Assembly (NCBI RefSeq): GCF_000599985.1
Contig: NZ_CP007445.1
Span: 1,488,001 to 1,552,000 of the forward strand
Source of the DNA: Gilliamella apicola
GTDB lineage: Bacteria > Pseudomonadota > Gammaproteobacteria > Enterobacterales > Orbaceae
Length of the DNA stretch: 64,000 nucleotides
Direction of reading: 5' to 3'
Numbering within the stretch: the stretch's first letter is position 1; each line of letters starts with the position of its first letter. The notes under the pieces are model-generated. The model was given only the letters and a program-made list of their open reading frames with translations, did not search any database and was not told the DNA's origin. A program made the position numbers and the translations under genes. Shown here in pieces: positions 1 through 9,871 of this stretch.

Positions 1-53
1 ATATAAACTTTAGCTCATTTACTTATCGTAAGTTAATTTAGAAAGGGTATAGC

Positions 54-1367
54 ATGAAAAAGAGTAAAACAAAAAAGGTTGTATTGGCTTATTCAGGTGG
101 TTTGGATACATCAGCGATTATTCCTTGGTTGAAAGAGAATTATGGCGGATGTGAAGTTTATGCGTTTGTGGCTAATGTTGGTCAAGATCCGAAAGAATTA
201 AAAGATGTCGAAAAAAAGGCTAAAGCATCGGGTGCGGTAGCTTGTAAAGTCGTCGATTTACGAGAAGAATTTGTTAAAGATTATGTTTATCCAGTATTAA
301 AAACAGGGGCTTTATATGAAGGTACTTATTATTTAGGTACCTCAATGGCTCGACCAATTATTGCTAAAGCTCAAGTGGAATATGCTTTAGAAGTTGGTGC
401 AGACACGCTTTGTCATGGCGCAACAGGTAAGGGTAATGACCAAGTTCGTTTTGAAACAACCTATACAGCTCTTGCCCCACAACTTAAAGTAATCGCCCCT
501 TGGCGTGAATGGGATTTACGTTCGCGTGAAGCTTTAATTGATTATTTAAAAGTTCGTAAAATTCCTACCACAGCAACCGTTGAAAAGATCTACAGTCGTG
601 ATGAAAATGCATGGCATATTTCTACAGAAGGTGGTGTTCTTGAAAGTACTTGGAATCAATCTAATGCTGATTGCTGGGCTTGGACTGTCTCACCAGAAGA
701 TGCGCCAAATCAACCAGAACTTGTTACTATCGGAATTGAAAAAGGTGAAGTTGTTTCTGTCAATGGAAAAAAATTATCTCCTTATAACTGCGTTGCAACA
801 TTAAATAAAATTGGTGCAAAACATGGTGTAGGTCGTGTTGATATCATTGAAAACCGTTTAGTAGGTATCAAATCTCGAGGTTGTTATGAAACTCCAGGTG
901 GAACTATCATGATGACCGCATTACGTGGTTTAGAGCAATTAATTTTAGATCGTGACAGCTTTAAATGGCGTGAACAATTAGGTTTAGAAATGGCTTATGT
1001 TGTTTATGATGGTCGCTGGTTTGCCCCATATCGTCGCTCAATCCAAGCTGCTGCTGAAGTTTTAGCTGAAGATATGACTGGTGAAGTTGTGGTAAAACTT
1101 TATAAAGGCAGTGCAACTGCTGTACAAAAGAAATCTCCAAATAGCTTATACAATGAAGAATTTGCTACATTTGGTGAAGATGAAGTTTATGATCACAGCC
1201 ATGCTGGTGGATTTATTCGTCTATTCTCATTATCGTCACGAATTCGTGCTTTAAATGAAGAAAAGCAAAAACAACCAGCCAAAAAGGCTAAAAAAACTGT
1301 AACTAAAGCAGAAGATAAGGAAAAAGCGACAACTAAAGTCAAAACTAAATCCAAAGCGAAAAAGTAA
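54..1367 (+). CDS. argG: Argininosuccinate synthase
   Basis: Joins citrulline and aspartate using ATP to give argininosuccinate, the penultimate step of arginine synthesis, in the cytoplasm. The N-terminal PP-loop [10 protein letters not shown] is at about residues 12-21, and the citrulline/aspartate-binding segments ([19 protein letters not shown]) follow in the usual order. It belongs to the roughly 400-residue type found in many bacteria, not the longer E. coli-type enzyme. The last ~35 residues are an extra Lys/Ala/Thr-rich tail beyond the normal end near RIRALNEE. An AGAAAGGG ribosome site precedes the ATG. argH follows about 170 bp downstream behind a strong terminator, so the two genes are probably separate transcripts of one pathway. 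No ArgR box is evident in the 53 bases available upstream. Confidence 0.96.
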   Translation: MKKSKTKKVVLAYSGGLDTSAIIPWLKENYGGCEVYAFVANVGQDPKELKDVEKKAKASGAVACKVVDLREEFVKDYVYPVLKTGALYEGTYYLGTSMARPIIAKAQVEYALEVGADTLCHGATGKGNDQVRFETTYTALAPQLKVIAPWREWDLRSREALIDYLKVRKIPTTATVEKIYSRDENAWHISTEGGVLESTWNQSNADCWAWTVSPEDAPNQPELVTIGIEKGEVVSVNGKKLSPYNCVATLNKIGAKHGVGRVDIIENRLVGIKSRGCYETPGGTIMMTALRGLEQLILDRDSFKWREQLGLEMAYVVYDGRWFAPYRRSIQAAAEVLAEDMTGEVVVKLYKGSATAVQKKSPNSLYNEEFATFGEDEVYDHSHAGGFIRLFSLSSRIRALNEEKQKQPAKKAKKTVTKAEDKEKATTKVKTKSKAKK

Positions 1368-1400
1368 TTTCTGATTCGTAGTTAAATTAAATAAAGTAAC

Positions 1401-1438
1401 CAATATATACAGGCAATGTCCTGTATATATTGCTTTTA
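1401..1438 (+). terminator. Rho-independent terminator after argG
   Basis: A perfect 13-bp inverted repeat (1401-1413 with 1420-1432) encloses a 6-nt loop and is followed by CTTTT. It closes the argG transcript. Confidence 0.8.
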
Positions 1439-1536
1439 CTGTTGATTAAATTTAGATTTATTATAAAACTATAACTAGTTAACAACGATAAATAAAAATC
1501 GTAGTACAAATAATTAAAGATAGTATTGAGGTAATT

Positions 1537-2910
1537 ATGGCATTATGGGGTGGGCGTTTTAGCCAAGCAGCAGATCAGCGATTTAAAAAATTTAATGATT
1601 CATTGCGTTTTGATTATCGTCTTGCAGAGCAAGATATCATTGGATCAATTGCTTGGTCTAAAGCATTGGTTACTGTTAACGTCTTATCTTATGATGAACA
1701 GAAAAAATTAGAAAAAGCTTTAAATGAATTGCTTCATTCAGTTCAACAAGACCCGCAGCAAATTTTACAGAGTGATGCGGAAGATATTCATAGCTGGGTA
1801 GAACAAAAATTAATTGAAAGAGTTGGTGATTTAGGTAAAAAATTACATACAGGTCGAAGTCGTAATGATCAATCAACCACGGATCTTAAGTTATGGTGCA
1901 AAGCTGAAATATCACAATTAATTAATGCAATTAATCATCTACGCCAAGCACTATTGACAACCGCTGAACAACATCAAGATGCCGTTATGCCTGGCTATAC
2001 ACATTTACAACGTGCTCAACCGATAACTTTTGCACATTGGTGCTTAGCCTATTTTGAAATGTTAACCCGTGATATAAGTCGATTACAAGATACATTAAAA
2101 CGTTTAGATGTCAGCCCTTTAGGTTCTGGGGCATTAGCTGGTACTGCATATCCAATGGATCGCGAAGAATTGGCACATTGGCTCGGTTTTGCACAAGCAA
2201 CCAATAATAGTTTAGATTCTGTATCCGATCGTGACCATATTCTAGAATTACTTAATAATGCTTCAATTGGTATGGTACATTTATCGCGCTTTGCAGAAGA
2301 CCTTATTATTTTCAATAGTGGTGAAGCAAATTTTGTTGAATTATCCGATCGAGTAACTTCTGGTTCGTCGCTTATGCCACAAAAGAAAAATCCTGACGCA
2401 TTAGAACTGATTCGCGGTAAAGTAGGGCGTGTGGCTGGAGCATTAGCTGGGGCTATGATGACGTTTAAAGGTCTACCTTTGGCTTACAATAAAGATCTAC
2501 AAGAAGATAAAGAACATTTATTTGATGCTATCGATACTTGGCAAGAATGTTTAGATATGGCAGCTTTAGTTTTAGAAGGCATCAAAATCAATTATAAGAA
2601 TTGCCAAGAAGCAGCAAAACAAGGTTACTCAAATGCAACTGAACTTGCTGATTATTTAGTCGCAAAAGGCATACCTTTCCGCGAAGCTCATCATATTGTA
2701 GGTGAAGCAGTTGTTGGTGCAATCGCTAAACAAAAAGCATTAGAAGAACTTTCATTAGAAGAATTAAAATTATTTAGCCCAGTTATAGATAATGATGTTT
2801 ACGAAGTGCTATCTTTAGAATCTTGTTTAGCCAAACGTTCAGCTAAAGGTGGTGTATCGCCACTACAAGTTAAAATTGCTATTGAAAACGCAAAAAAGCA
2901 GTTAGTCTAA
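1537..2910 (+). CDS. argH: Argininosuccinate lyase
   Basis: Splits argininosuccinate into arginine and fumarate, the last step of arginine synthesis. At 457 residues it matches the E. coli enzyme in length. Seen: N-terminal MALWGGRF, the HTGRSRNDQ substrate motif near residue 107, TPGYTHLQ-type segment ([12 protein letters not shown]) near 155, and the fumarase/lyase superfamily signature [12 protein letters not shown] near 281, whose serine is the catalytic residue. A TTGAGG ribosome site lies 8-9 bases before the ATG. Its immediate upstream neighbour is argG, the preceding enzyme in the pathway. Confidence 0.97.
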   Translation: MALWGGRFSQAADQRFKKFNDSLRFDYRLAEQDIIGSIAWSKALVTVNVLSYDEQKKLEKALNELLHSVQQDPQQILQSDAEDIHSWVEQKLIERVGDLGKKLHTGRSRNDQSTTDLKLWCKAEISQLINAINHLRQALLTTAEQHQDAVMPGYTHLQRAQPITFAHWCLAYFEMLTRDISRLQDTLKRLDVSPLGSGALAGTAYPMDREELAHWLGFAQATNNSLDSVSDRDHILELLNNASIGMVHLSRFAEDLIIFNSGEANFVELSDRVTSGSSLMPQKKNPDALELIRGKVGRVAGALAGAMMTFKGLPLAYNKDLQEDKEHLFDAIDTWQECLDMAALVLEGIKINYKNCQEAAKQGYSNATELADYLVAKGIPFREAHHIVGEAVVGAIAKQKALEELSLEELKLFSPVIDNDVYEVLSLESCLAKRSAKGGVSPLQVKIAIENAKKQLV

Positions 2911-2944
2911 TCATCCGAATTATTTTTTTAATTATCTCATATCC

Positions 2945-2972
2945 TGCCGACAACCAGTCGGCATATTTATGC
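2945..2972 (+). terminator. Probable terminator after argH
   Basis: Seven-base stem TGCCGAC/GTCGGCA (2945-2951 with 2957-2963) with a 5-nt loop. The T tract is weak (TATTTAT), so termination strength is uncertain. Confidence 0.55.
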
Positions 2973-3076
2973 AAATCTAGCTATTAAACAAATATTTTTA
3001 CAAATAATATGATTGTATATCTTTTAAGAGAGTGTAAAAATAGAATTCTTTTTTTAATGGATTGAAGTGAATTATA

Positions 3077-4162
3077 ATGAGTAAAAGTTATAACTTTAGT
3101 GCTGGCCCAGCTAAATTACCAAGTGATGTATTAAAGCAAGTACAAAATGAACTTTTAAATTGGCATAATACCGATGCTTCTGTGATGGAATTAAGCCATA
3201 GAGGCAAAGATTTTGATGCATGTGCTATTGAAGCAACTAATGATCTACGTGAGATACTAAACGTACCACAAAATTATAAAATTTTGTTTTGCCAAGGAGG
3301 TGCTCGTGCACAATTTGCCGCTGTACCATTAAATATCCTAGGTAATAACACTACCGCCGATTATATAAATAGCGGTTACTGGAGCCAATGTGCCGCCAAA
3401 GAAGCAAGCAAATACTGTCAAATAAAGGAACAAAATATTGTTATAAAGGAAAACGGTTTAACCTCTGTTAAACCTATGTCTGAATGGGAATTAAGCGATG
3501 ATTCTGCTTATGTTCACTATTGCCCAAATGAAACTATCGACGGAATTGAAATATTTGAAGAACCAAATTTTGGTGATAAAACAGTCGTTGCTGATTTTTC
3601 ATCTTGCATATTGTCGCAACCAATTGAAGTAAGTAAATATGGCATAATCTATGCTGGAGCACAAAAAAATATTGGTCCATCGGGTATTACAATTGTTATT
3701 GTTCGTGAGGATCTTATTGGTTATGCACAAAATATCTTACCATCGGTTTTAAATTACAAAATTTTGCAAGATCATGATTCTATGTTTAACACTCCTCCAA
3801 CGTTTGCTTGGTATATGTCAGGATTAGTTTTTAAATGGATTAAAAGTCTTGGTGGTTTGAACGCAATGCAAGAGCGTAATGAAGCTAAAGCGCAATTGCT
3901 CTATCAATTTATCGATCAATCTGATTTTTATCGAAATACTATTGCTACAGCTAACAGATCGATAATGAATGTTACTTTTTTATCGCCAAATGAAGAACTC
4001 GATAAAAAATTTGTTAGCGAAGCAACCAAAGCAAACATCATTGGTATTAAAGGTCACAGAATTGCAGGCGGTATGCGGGCATCGATCTACAATGCTATGG
4101 ATATTGAAGGAATAAATTACTTAATTAATTTTATGAAACATTTTGAAAAACAAAATGGTTAA
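3077..4162 (+). CDS. serC: Phosphoserine aminotransferase
   Basis: PLP-dependent class V aminotransferase that makes 3-phosphoserine for serine synthesis and also acts in pyridoxal phosphate synthesis. It is 361 residues, the family norm. The N-terminal motif [11 protein letters not shown], the phosphate-binding QGGARAQF near residue 75 and the PLP-lysine segment [13 protein letters not shown] near 195-205 are all present. The usual partner aroA does not follow; a terminator and a convergent lipoprotein gene do, so this is a single-gene unit here. Confidence 0.97.
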   Translation: MSKSYNFSAGPAKLPSDVLKQVQNELLNWHNTDASVMELSHRGKDFDACAIEATNDLREILNVPQNYKILFCQGGARAQFAAVPLNILGNNTTADYINSGYWSQCAAKEASKYCQIKEQNIVIKENGLTSVKPMSEWELSDDSAYVHYCPNETIDGIEIFEEPNFGDKTVVADFSSCILSQPIEVSKYGIIYAGAQKNIGPSGITIVIVREDLIGYAQNILPSVLNYKILQDHDSMFNTPPTFAWYMSGLVFKWIKSLGGLNAMQERNEAKAQLLYQFIDQSDFYRNTIATANRSIMNVTFLSPNEELDKKFVSEATKANIIGIKGHRIAGGMRASIYNAMDIEGINYLINFMKHFEKQNG

Positions 4163-4186
4163 ATAAAGTTTAAATCTATTTCAAAC

Positions 4187-4214
4187 AAGGGAGAGAATAG
4201 GATCTCCCTTTTTT
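4187..4214 (+). terminator. Rho-independent terminator after serC
   Basis: Eight-base stem AAGGGAGA/TCTCCCTT (4187-4194 with 4203-4210), 8-nt loop and a run of T. It sits between convergent serC and the lipoprotein gene. Confidence 0.8.
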
Positions 4215-4224
4215 ATTAAAAAAC

Positions 4225-4584
4225 TTATTTACAACTATAAACTTCGCCAACCATTACCGCATCCGTAGGTGCAATATCAGAAATATATTGTTGTGAAGTA
4301 TCTTGTGCATTATAAATTACGTTGCCACCCATTGCAGCAGCATTATTCCTAAGTTCTGATGCCGCATCGCGAATAAGCTCACTGTGTGTCTTCAAACCAG
4401 AAAAGAAAGTACCACGACGACCTTCTGCTTTTCCTAAAAATTGACAGTTATCGGCAGGCTTAGTGTCAATAAACTGAACTTGACTACCACCAGCCGTAGG
4501 TTGATAGTTAGAACCACTACAGGCATTTAAAAATAATGCTGTTGAAATGGTTGTACTAATAATTAATAATTTTTTTAAAGACAT
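4225..4584 (-). CDS. DUF4156 lipoprotein (YjeI-like)
   Basis: A 119-residue predicted lipoprotein. The N-terminus has a basic start, a hydrophobic stretch and a lipobox ALFLNAC with the lipidated Cys at about residue 22. The mature part carries the pattern of E. coli YjeI: CQFLGKAEG, then RDAASELRNNAAAMGGNVIY, then a C-terminal VGEVYSC. Family function is unknown; envelope location is inferred from the lipobox. It is transcribed alone, divergent from the tRNA-Ile gene 212 bp away. Confidence 0.85.
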   Translation of the reverse strand: MSLKKLLIISTTISTALFLNACSGSNYQPTAGGSQVQFIDTKPADNCQFLGKAEGRRGTFFSGLKTHSELIRDAASELRNNAAAMGGNVIYNAQDTSQQYISDIAPTDAVMVGEVYSCK

Positions 4585-4796
4585 AATATTCCCTCAACCA
4601 ATGAAGCATAAAAATAGCTCTTATTATTGTATCAGGATAATTAAACAAATAATATAAGATCTTATAATTGAATAAAATCCAATAAAATACAGTTTAATAA
4701 ACAAGCAAACCAACTTATTTTAATAATTTAACTATAGCAAATTTCCTCTAACTCTATTATAATCGCAATCCTACTAAGTCAGTAGCACATCTAAAT

Positions 4797-4873
4797 GGCC
4801 CCTTAGCTCAGTTGGTCAGAGCAGTCGACTCATAATCGATTGGTCACTGGTTCAAGTCCAGTAGGGGCCACCA
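4797..4873 (+). tRNA. ileX: tRNA-Ile (CAU anticodon, lysidine-modified type)
   Basis: A full cloverleaf with encoded CCA. The anticodon loop CTCATAA reads CAU. The body matches the E. coli ileX sequence rather than elongator Met tRNA, so C34 should be converted to lysidine by TilS to read AUA. A TATAAT -10 box lies at 4758-4763. The 3' half, from the anticodon stem onward, is the integration site of the prophage to the right; the integrated element restores an intact tRNA. Confidence 0.93.
4828..4857 (+). other. attL core of the P2-like prophage
   Basis: Thirty bases inside the tRNA 3' half (beginning ACTCATAATC, ending GGTTCAAGT) recur exactly at 23174-23203, beside the integrase gene. This marks the left attachment junction. 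Confidence 0.9.
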
Positions 4874-4941
4874 TCAAAATTCTTTAAATTCAATTGACTA
4901 TTCTTTTTTATAACGTTTAATTTATCATGTGATTTTGACTG

Positions 4942-4957
4942 TGGCGATAAAATGGCG
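4942..4957 (+). repeat. Left arm-type integrase site (tandem TGGCG)
   Basis: Two TGGCG repeats 11 bp apart lie 85 bp inside attL. The same pair at the same 11-bp spacing lies about 98 bp inside attR. Matching pairs at both ends fit arm-type binding sites of a tyrosine integrase. Confidence 0.6.
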
Positions 4958-5050
4958 ATTGATATTTTTTTAATTTAATCTTTTTATCTTGCAAAATAGA
5001 GATAGTAGATTGTAAAAATAAACTGTTAATAGTTGTACTAGGTATAGGGG

Positions 5051-5078
5051 ACCAGGTTGGTTTGTGATTCAACCTGGT
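5051..5078 (-). terminator. Stem-loop downstream of ogr
   Basis: Nine-base stem ACCAGGTTG/CAACCTGGT (5051-5059 with 5070-5078) with a 10-nt loop, directly after the ogr stop codon. There is no T tract on the minus strand, so it may be a weak or factor-dependent terminator. Confidence 0.45.
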
Positions 5079-5084
5079 AATGTT

Positions 5085-5303
5085 TTAGGCTTTTTTGGCG
5101 TGACGGCTGTATGGTGATATTGGTATGTTAACTTTTGGATCTGGGATTGCGCTTGGTACAATAGTTTCAGATATTGATTGCATTGCAGTGAAAGTATGTC
5201 CGCAAAATATGTTGGAACATTGGTAATACTGTTTGCGGGTTAAGTTACTAATTTCTTCACTCGATCTTATAAATGTTTTATTCCGGCAATGTGGACATTT
5301 CAT
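5085..5303 (-). CDS. ogr: Ogr/Delta-type late-gene activator
   Basis: A 72-residue zinc-finger protein like P2 Ogr, which turns on phage late promoters by contacting the RNA polymerase alpha subunit. Seen: MKCPHC at the start, a CSNIFCGH motif near residues 29-36, giving the C-x2-C ... C-x4-C zinc site, and the YYQCSN...C..TF core typical of Ogr. In P2 ogr also lies next to the attachment site at the end of the late region, so the position is conserved although almost all late genes between it and the lysis block are missing. Confidence 0.85.
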   Translation of the reverse strand: MKCPHCRNKTFIRSSEEISNLTRKQYYQCSNIFCGHTFTAMQSISETIVPSAIPDPKVNIPISPYSRHAKKA

Positions 5304-5932
5304 GTAGTGAACCTCTTTTATTAAGTGTAGATTAATTTTATATTAATTTAAACTTAAATTCAGCATTTTTCTATTTTAATTTTATTTAATTTTGTATTGT
5401 TTTTTATTAAATGACTGTAATTTTTGGTTAAGCTGTAGTTTGATTTACTATCAATTATTTGAGTAACAAAGGCTCTATTTGATTTTTTCGTTTGGTGAAT
5501 GTGGGATATGCGTATAAAACCGAATTCTTTAGAGCAATGATAGAAATTATTTCTTTTAGTAATAGTCGATACTAAACTATCAATAGTAATATTGTTATAC
5601 ATTTGTTCTTGTTGAGTATCTATTAATTCTTAGAATATATCGACAACAGTTCCTCTAATAGCTATGATATCTGATGCACCAGAATGAGCAACTTTAGTGA
5701 TGTTAAATTATTTTTTATGTTTGCTTTCACTATAACCTTATGTTTATTATTTGTAATGATATTTAGGTTGTTAGTTGACTAATCAATCGTAATTTCTAGT
5801 TTAGCCACTCTTATGGGTAAATTTATTTTTTAGTTAGAATTCTCATTATCTAGCTAAAAATAGTTAAATAATTCAACTAAGTTAGTTAATGGATTTGTAA
5901 AAAATTACTAAGGTTTTTGCTTTTTAGTTACT
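5304..5932. other. Gene-poor stretch with decayed minus-strand coding
   Basis: No gene I can defend. The minus strand has broken frames, including a piece reading ITKVAHSGASDIIAIRGTVV near 5635-5705 that runs into stops, and an 80-codon open frame at 5360-5602 of low-complexity character. In P2 this interval would hold FI, FII, E, T, U and D. It is probably what is left after deletion of that block, but the fragments are too decayed to name. Confidence 0.4.
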
Positions 5933-6547
5933 TTACTTTGGTTGGTTTGGCCATTCAATATTTGGCGCTAGTTCGATATCAATGCGATTTATTAGCACTC
6001 GATATTTTTTCCATTCAACGAGTAATTGTGCTTCTTGCTCACTAGCAATTTGTGAATCAATCGCATCTTGTAGATAACTGAGTTGTGAAGCTGCTTCAGC
6101 AAGAATTTGATTTTTCTTAGTTAAAGCTTGATTGACTTCATATTGATGTTGTTTATTTTTATCAAATTGCCATTTTTTCCCATCCCAACTATCAAATTCA
6201 CTGGCTGGTTTTAATTCAGTAAAACCATCAGGAATTTCACCCACCTCTTGAAGGATAGTTTCTGCACCTGTTTCAATTGAGTAAATCTTAGTGCCACGTA
6301 AATCTTTAGGATAAGTCCATTGTTGACCATCATGAATGATTGCCTGATTATCTTTAACGCTTTGTGGTGCTTCTAAATAAGCATTAGCCGGTAAACCAAC
6401 ACCAATTGGTAAATATTGATAGGTTGCTTGTAAAAATTCACCTTTAGCGTCAACGAGATAAATAACAGCCCAACCAGCTGAAATTGTTAAACCGCTATTA
6501 TGAAGTGACCCCCAATAGTTGGACAACCAATTACAGGGGGTCTTTTT

Positions 6548-7054
6548 ATGTCAAAATATAGTCGAGATTTAAAAATTATCATAGCTAATGAATTCTTATC
6601 AGGAGAATCATCGGAAATTCTTTCAAAAAAATATGCGATATCTTCTCGTCAGATTCGATATTGGTCCCAAGTGGTTGCAATTCATGGTGATAGCGCCTTT
6701 CAACCAACACCTCATTTACGTCATGCCGAAGCAAGATTACAAGCACTAAAATTAATGTGGACAAATGATTGGTCTCTCGGGCACACTAGTGCTATGCTTA
6801 ATTTAAGTTCCCCCGGGCTTCTATTTGTTTGGCTTGATAGATATCATAAAAAAGGTTTCCGAGGGCTTGAATATCATTCCAGAGGAAGACCATGTATGAA
6901 GAAACCCCGTATTGAACCCACTCACTGTGATGATGAAAAAACAATTGAAGCATTAAAAGAGGAAATTGCTTATCTACGAGCAGAAAATGCTGTTCTAAAA
7001 AAGTTGGAAGAGCTGAAGCAAGCAAAACGTCAACAAACAAAGAAAAAACGTTAG
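6548..7054 (+). CDS. IS150-like transposase OrfA
   Basis: A 168-residue DNA-binding half of an IS3-family transposase. It has two helix-turn-helix segments (SEILSKKYAISSRQIRYW near residue 20-37, and a second near 75-100), then a charged leucine-zipper-like C-terminus (EALKEEIAYLRAENAVLKKLEEL) typical of OrfA multimerisation. Its end overlaps the upstream extension of orfB, and AAAAAA at 7043-7048 precedes the stop, giving a likely site for programmed -1 frameshifting to make OrfAB. Confidence 0.9.
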   Translation: MSKYSRDLKIIIANEFLSGESSEILSKKYAISSRQIRYWSQVVAIHGDSAFQPTPHLRHAEARLQALKLMWTNDWSLGHTSAMLNLSSPGLLFVWLDRYHKKGFRGLEYHSRGRPCMKKPRIEPTHCDDEKTIEALKEEIAYLRAENAVLKKLEELKQAKRQQTKKKR

Positions 7055-7092
7055 TTGTTTTAGCTCTTAAATATCAGTATTCCTTAAAACAT

Positions 7093-7896
7093 TTGCTATC
7101 AGCAACAAAACTGGCAAAAAGTGTTTTTTATTATCATGTTAATAGGTTGAAAACTCCGTCTGCTTATGAAAATGAGTTAAAACGTATAGAATCGATTTAC
7201 CATGAACATAAAGGGCGCTATGGTTATCGGCGAATTCATTTAGCGTTGATAAATGAAGGAATTAAGCTCAATCATAAAACGGTACAACGATTAATGGGTC
7301 AGCTTAATCTCAAATCGACAGTAAGACCTAAAAAATATCGTTCTTATCGTGGAGAGACAGGTAAAACAGCAGCTAATTATCTTAAAAGAGATTTTAAATC
7401 ATCGAGACCGAATGAAAAATGGGTAACGGATGTCACAGAATTTAAGGTAAATGAACAGAAAATTTACCTATCCCCCATTATCGATTTGTATAATCAAGAA
7501 GTAATCGCTTATAAAGTGGCTAAAAATGCACGTTTAACGTTGGTGACAGATATGCTTCAAAAAGGGATATCACGATTAAAACAGTATGAAAAACCGTTAC
7601 TACATAGTGACCAAGGCTGGCAATATAGAAATTGCCATTATCAGAAGCTACTAGCTAATAATGGCATCAAACAAAGTATGTCCAGAAAAGGAAATTGTTT
7701 AGATAATGCGGTAGCTGAAAACTTTTTTGGTCTATTAAAATCAGAAATGTATCATGGACAATGCTTTCAAGATGCAGATGAATTGATTGAAAAAATAGAA
7801 GAATATATAGAATACTACAACACCAAACGGATTAAAGCCAAATTAAAAGGCCTGACTCCGGTTGAATATCGAAATCAGGCCTTACAAGCCGCTTAA
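7093..7896 (+). CDS. IS150-like transposase OrfB (DDE catalytic half)
   Basis: DDE integrase-fold catalytic part of the IS3-family transposase. The HTH_21-type segment GRYGYRRIHLAL is near residue 38. The catalytic triad is visible as WVTDVTEF, LHSDQGWQY and LDNAVAENFFG with the usual E. The frame stays open upstream of the first possible TTG start back to the orfA stop, in the -1 frame. It is therefore probably made only as an OrfAB fusion by frameshifting. Confidence 0.92.
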   Translation: MLSATKLAKSVFYYHVNRLKTPSAYENELKRIESIYHEHKGRYGYRRIHLALINEGIKLNHKTVQRLMGQLNLKSTVRPKKYRSYRGETGKTAANYLKRDFKSSRPNEKWVTDVTEFKVNEQKIYLSPIIDLYNQEVIAYKVAKNARLTLVTDMLQKGISRLKQYEKPLLHSDQGWQYRNCHYQKLLANNGIKQSMSRKGNCLDNAVAENFFGLLKSEMYHGQCFQDADELIEKIEEYIEYYNTKRIKAKLKGLTPVEYRNQALQAA

Positions 7897-7983
7897 TAAA
7901 AGTGTCCAACTTTATGGGGTCACTTCAATTATCTAATACTGCTGATTTTGGTTGTATTTGATATTTCATTATTTTTATCCTAA

Positions 7984-9414
7984 TTATTCTGCTTTTACTA
8001 TATAGATAAATGAAATATCTTCACTATCAGGACGATCTTTATTTCTAGAGTTATCCCAGTTTCGTAAATCTGGTAATTTTCCATCATAATACGCATAACT
8101 TAGTTTCGGATATTTTTTTGTATCAAAACTAGCTCCGTTGCACTTTAAATAGCCTTCTGGGGCAAAGGATCTAGGCCACAGTATTGGTGCGCCAACTGGC
8201 ATTACAAAACGATCTATATTAGCTTCTGTGACAGTCTCATACCAATCCGTTGGAGGACGAGTCCAGTATTTACAACGACTGAATAGTTTTGGTTTATAAT
8301 ACCCAACAACGTATAATTGCTCAATGTAAGGACTGAAATGATAGCTACTACGATACGCTGCCAGCGTTCCAGGACCACCACTTGGTGTTATTTTAGACGT
8401 ACTTTCGTAATCAGGTGTGTATATACCATAGAAACCGGTTAACAATGGTTTTTCTGGATCACTCAATGGAGCACCGAAATTTTCACCAATCCCATAATCA
8501 CCTGCTTTTAGAACTGATTTATCGTTAATAGTTACATCTTTTACATTTTTAAATTGCCAAATGTTTTCGGTTGAATCGTAGTCTAATTTTCTTTCCGATC
8601 TGTTAGTTTTAGCATTATAAAACACATGTGAATATCTATCGCTTGAAGTCATCAATGTCATTGAATCATTGTTATCATTGTTTATTTTCAATCCTTTACT
8701 TGATAATGTTAATTGACCCGTCATTGTGTCACCAGCACGTTTTACTGCCTTATCATACACTTTTTTGACCGCTCGTGGTGTTGCGGCTTGAGTTTCGAGC
8801 TTAGAATTAATTGCTGAATTCAGTTGCACAAAACCTTTGGCACTAGTGGTGGCATCTGGGTGATTGGTTGATTTTTCATGAGCAGTGATTTTTGCTGTAA
8901 TTGTATCATTAACATATTTTTGAGTTGCAGTCGTTTGAGTAGCGTCGGCTCTTGGTTCAATGTATTTCCGCGCAGCAAACACTTCGATTGTTTCGTTTTT
9001 CAGCTCAATAGCTTCTGTGTTATCGACAATGAACTCCATTCTAATCACTTGTGTTCGGCTACTGTCTTCAATGAAGTTGGGCTTATAAGTAGCAGGGTAG
9101 TTACCTACGGCGATCAGATTATTTTCATCATCAAATAAGCCAATTTCTTGAATAAACCAGCCACCATCCGTTTCAGGTATAACTTGTTCTGCAATAATTT
9201 GACAAGGGTTTTCACTGTCGATAAATAATTTGTCGATAGCTGCACGTCTAACTTCATGAACTAATTCGGTTTGAGTTGCATCAGGTGTAGTAATATTACC
9301 GTTGCCATCACCCACAGCCATTTGAGTTATTTTAAGTTGAAAGCCCTGTGACGTAGCACTATCTAACAATGCTACTCCTTTTTGTGTTAAAATTGTATTG
9401 TATGCTTGATTCAT
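7984..9414 (-). CDS. Phage tail fibre, cassette 1
   Basis: A 476-residue P2 gpH-like tail fibre, the receptor-binding part of the virion. Residues 1-150 are the tail-collar fibre N-terminal domain that docks on the baseplate (MNQAYNTILTQKGVALLDSA, then AVGDGNG and GGWFIQEIGLFDD). The middle holds an ATTSAKGFVQLNSAINS repeat-type shaft. The C-terminus has a collar domain (PVGAPILWP ... GYLKCNGASFD ... LPDLRNWDNSR). Fibres 1, 2 and 3 are nearly identical to about residue 310, then differ in the tip. A Tfa gene follows, broken in this cassette by an IS. Confidence 0.9.
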   Translation of the reverse strand: MNQAYNTILTQKGVALLDSATSQGFQLKITQMAVGDGNGNITTPDATQTELVHEVRRAAIDKLFIDSENPCQIIAEQVIPETDGGWFIQEIGLFDDENNLIAVGNYPATYKPNFIEDSSRTQVIRMEFIVDNTEAIELKNETIEVFAARKYIEPRADATQTTATQKYVNDTITAKITAHEKSTNHPDATTSAKGFVQLNSAINSKLETQAATPRAVKKVYDKAVKRAGDTMTGQLTLSSKGLKINNDNNDSMTLMTSSDRYSHVFYNAKTNRSERKLDYDSTENIWQFKNVKDVTINDKSVLKAGDYGIGENFGAPLSDPEKPLLTGFYGIYTPDYESTSKITPSGGPGTLAAYRSSYHFSPYIEQLYVVGYYKPKLFSRCKYWTRPPTDWYETVTEANIDRFVMPVGAPILWPRSFAPEGYLKCNGASFDTKKYPKLSYAYYDGKLPDLRNWDNSRNKDRPDSEDISFIYIVKAE

Positions 9415-9871
9415 AGTATTATTCTCATAGTATCGATTAAATGGATAGTTGTGCCAAAATGGTTTTCGTATTTAATTTGAGTGGAATACCTAAAGCGGTA
9501 GCATTGGCTAGTAATACTGCCCTTGTTGGGTAATTAACGTATAAAATTTTTGACTCATATTTTTACTCTATAAACTAAATTCAAATCGCCTATAGGGCGA
9601 GCGAATGAGCTGATTGTGTTTATTTTAAATGTCTAGATTACGAATACCTTATAAAATGCATTAGATTTGCATTTTATAAAATGGCTTGCTAAAGATAATG
9701 ACACAGTATAAAAAAGTTAGTTAATGGATGGATTTGTAAGAAAAATTATTACAAACAGCTGAGATAAAAAAACGTTATAAATATAAGATGTAAATAAAAA
9801 ACCTTAGTTAAATTGAAGTGCCCCATAAAGTTGGACACTTCAATTACTAAGGTTTTTGCTTTTTAGTTACT
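9415..9871. repeat. Duplicated inter-cassette spacer, copy A
   Basis: This ~450-bp stretch recurs almost base for base at 11902-12358. On the minus strand it holds a dead tail-fibre N-terminus (MSQKFYTLITQQG, then after a frameshift LLANATALGIPLKLNT) just upstream of fibre 1. At the far end is a long imperfect hairpin with arms ACCTTAGT and ACTAAGGT around a solo IS end, which probably ends the preceding cassette. Confidence 0.75.
9814..9842 (-). mobile_element. Solo IS150-like end (relic)
   Basis: Twenty-nine bases match the right terminus of the IS at 6501-7927 in reverse orientation, apart from one missing A in TGAAGTG(A)CCCC. No transposase lies beside it. An identical relic is at 12301-12329. 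Confidence 0.7.

Larger units (their letters stand above)
6501..7927 (+). mobile_element. IS3-family (IS150-group-like) insertion sequence, complete
   Basis: A 1427-bp element with terminal inverted repeats beginning TGAAGTGACCCC at the left and ending GGGGTCACTTCA at the right. ATTA target duplications flank it at 6497-6500 and 7928-7931. It holds orfA and orfB in the usual IS150 arrangement with an A-rich slippery stretch between. Both frames are intact, so it may still be mobile. It inserted into a tail-fibre assembly gene of the prophage. Confidence 0.92.
5933..7969 (-). pseudogene. Tail-fibre assembly gene, copy 1, split by an IS
   Basis: Tfa/P2 gpG-type chaperone for the distal tail fibre. 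The body (5933-6500) and the first codons (7932-7969) are separated by an IS150-like element. Removing the IS and one copy of the ATTA target duplication rejoins MKYQIQPKSAVLDN to SGLTISAGW, as in intact copy 3. The rest aligns with copy 3 throughout, including the conserved P-AN-YLEAPQ segment and the C-terminal IELAPNIEWPNQPK. It lies immediately downstream of tail-fibre gene 1. The remaining frame has no other break, so the insertion is the only inactivating event and may be recent. Confidence 0.85.

Noticed and set aside
5360..5602. 80-codon minus-strand ORF next to ogr
   Set aside because: Asn/Lys/Ile-rich, no known motif, and the upstream region is decayed. Kept only as part of the gene-poor stretch.
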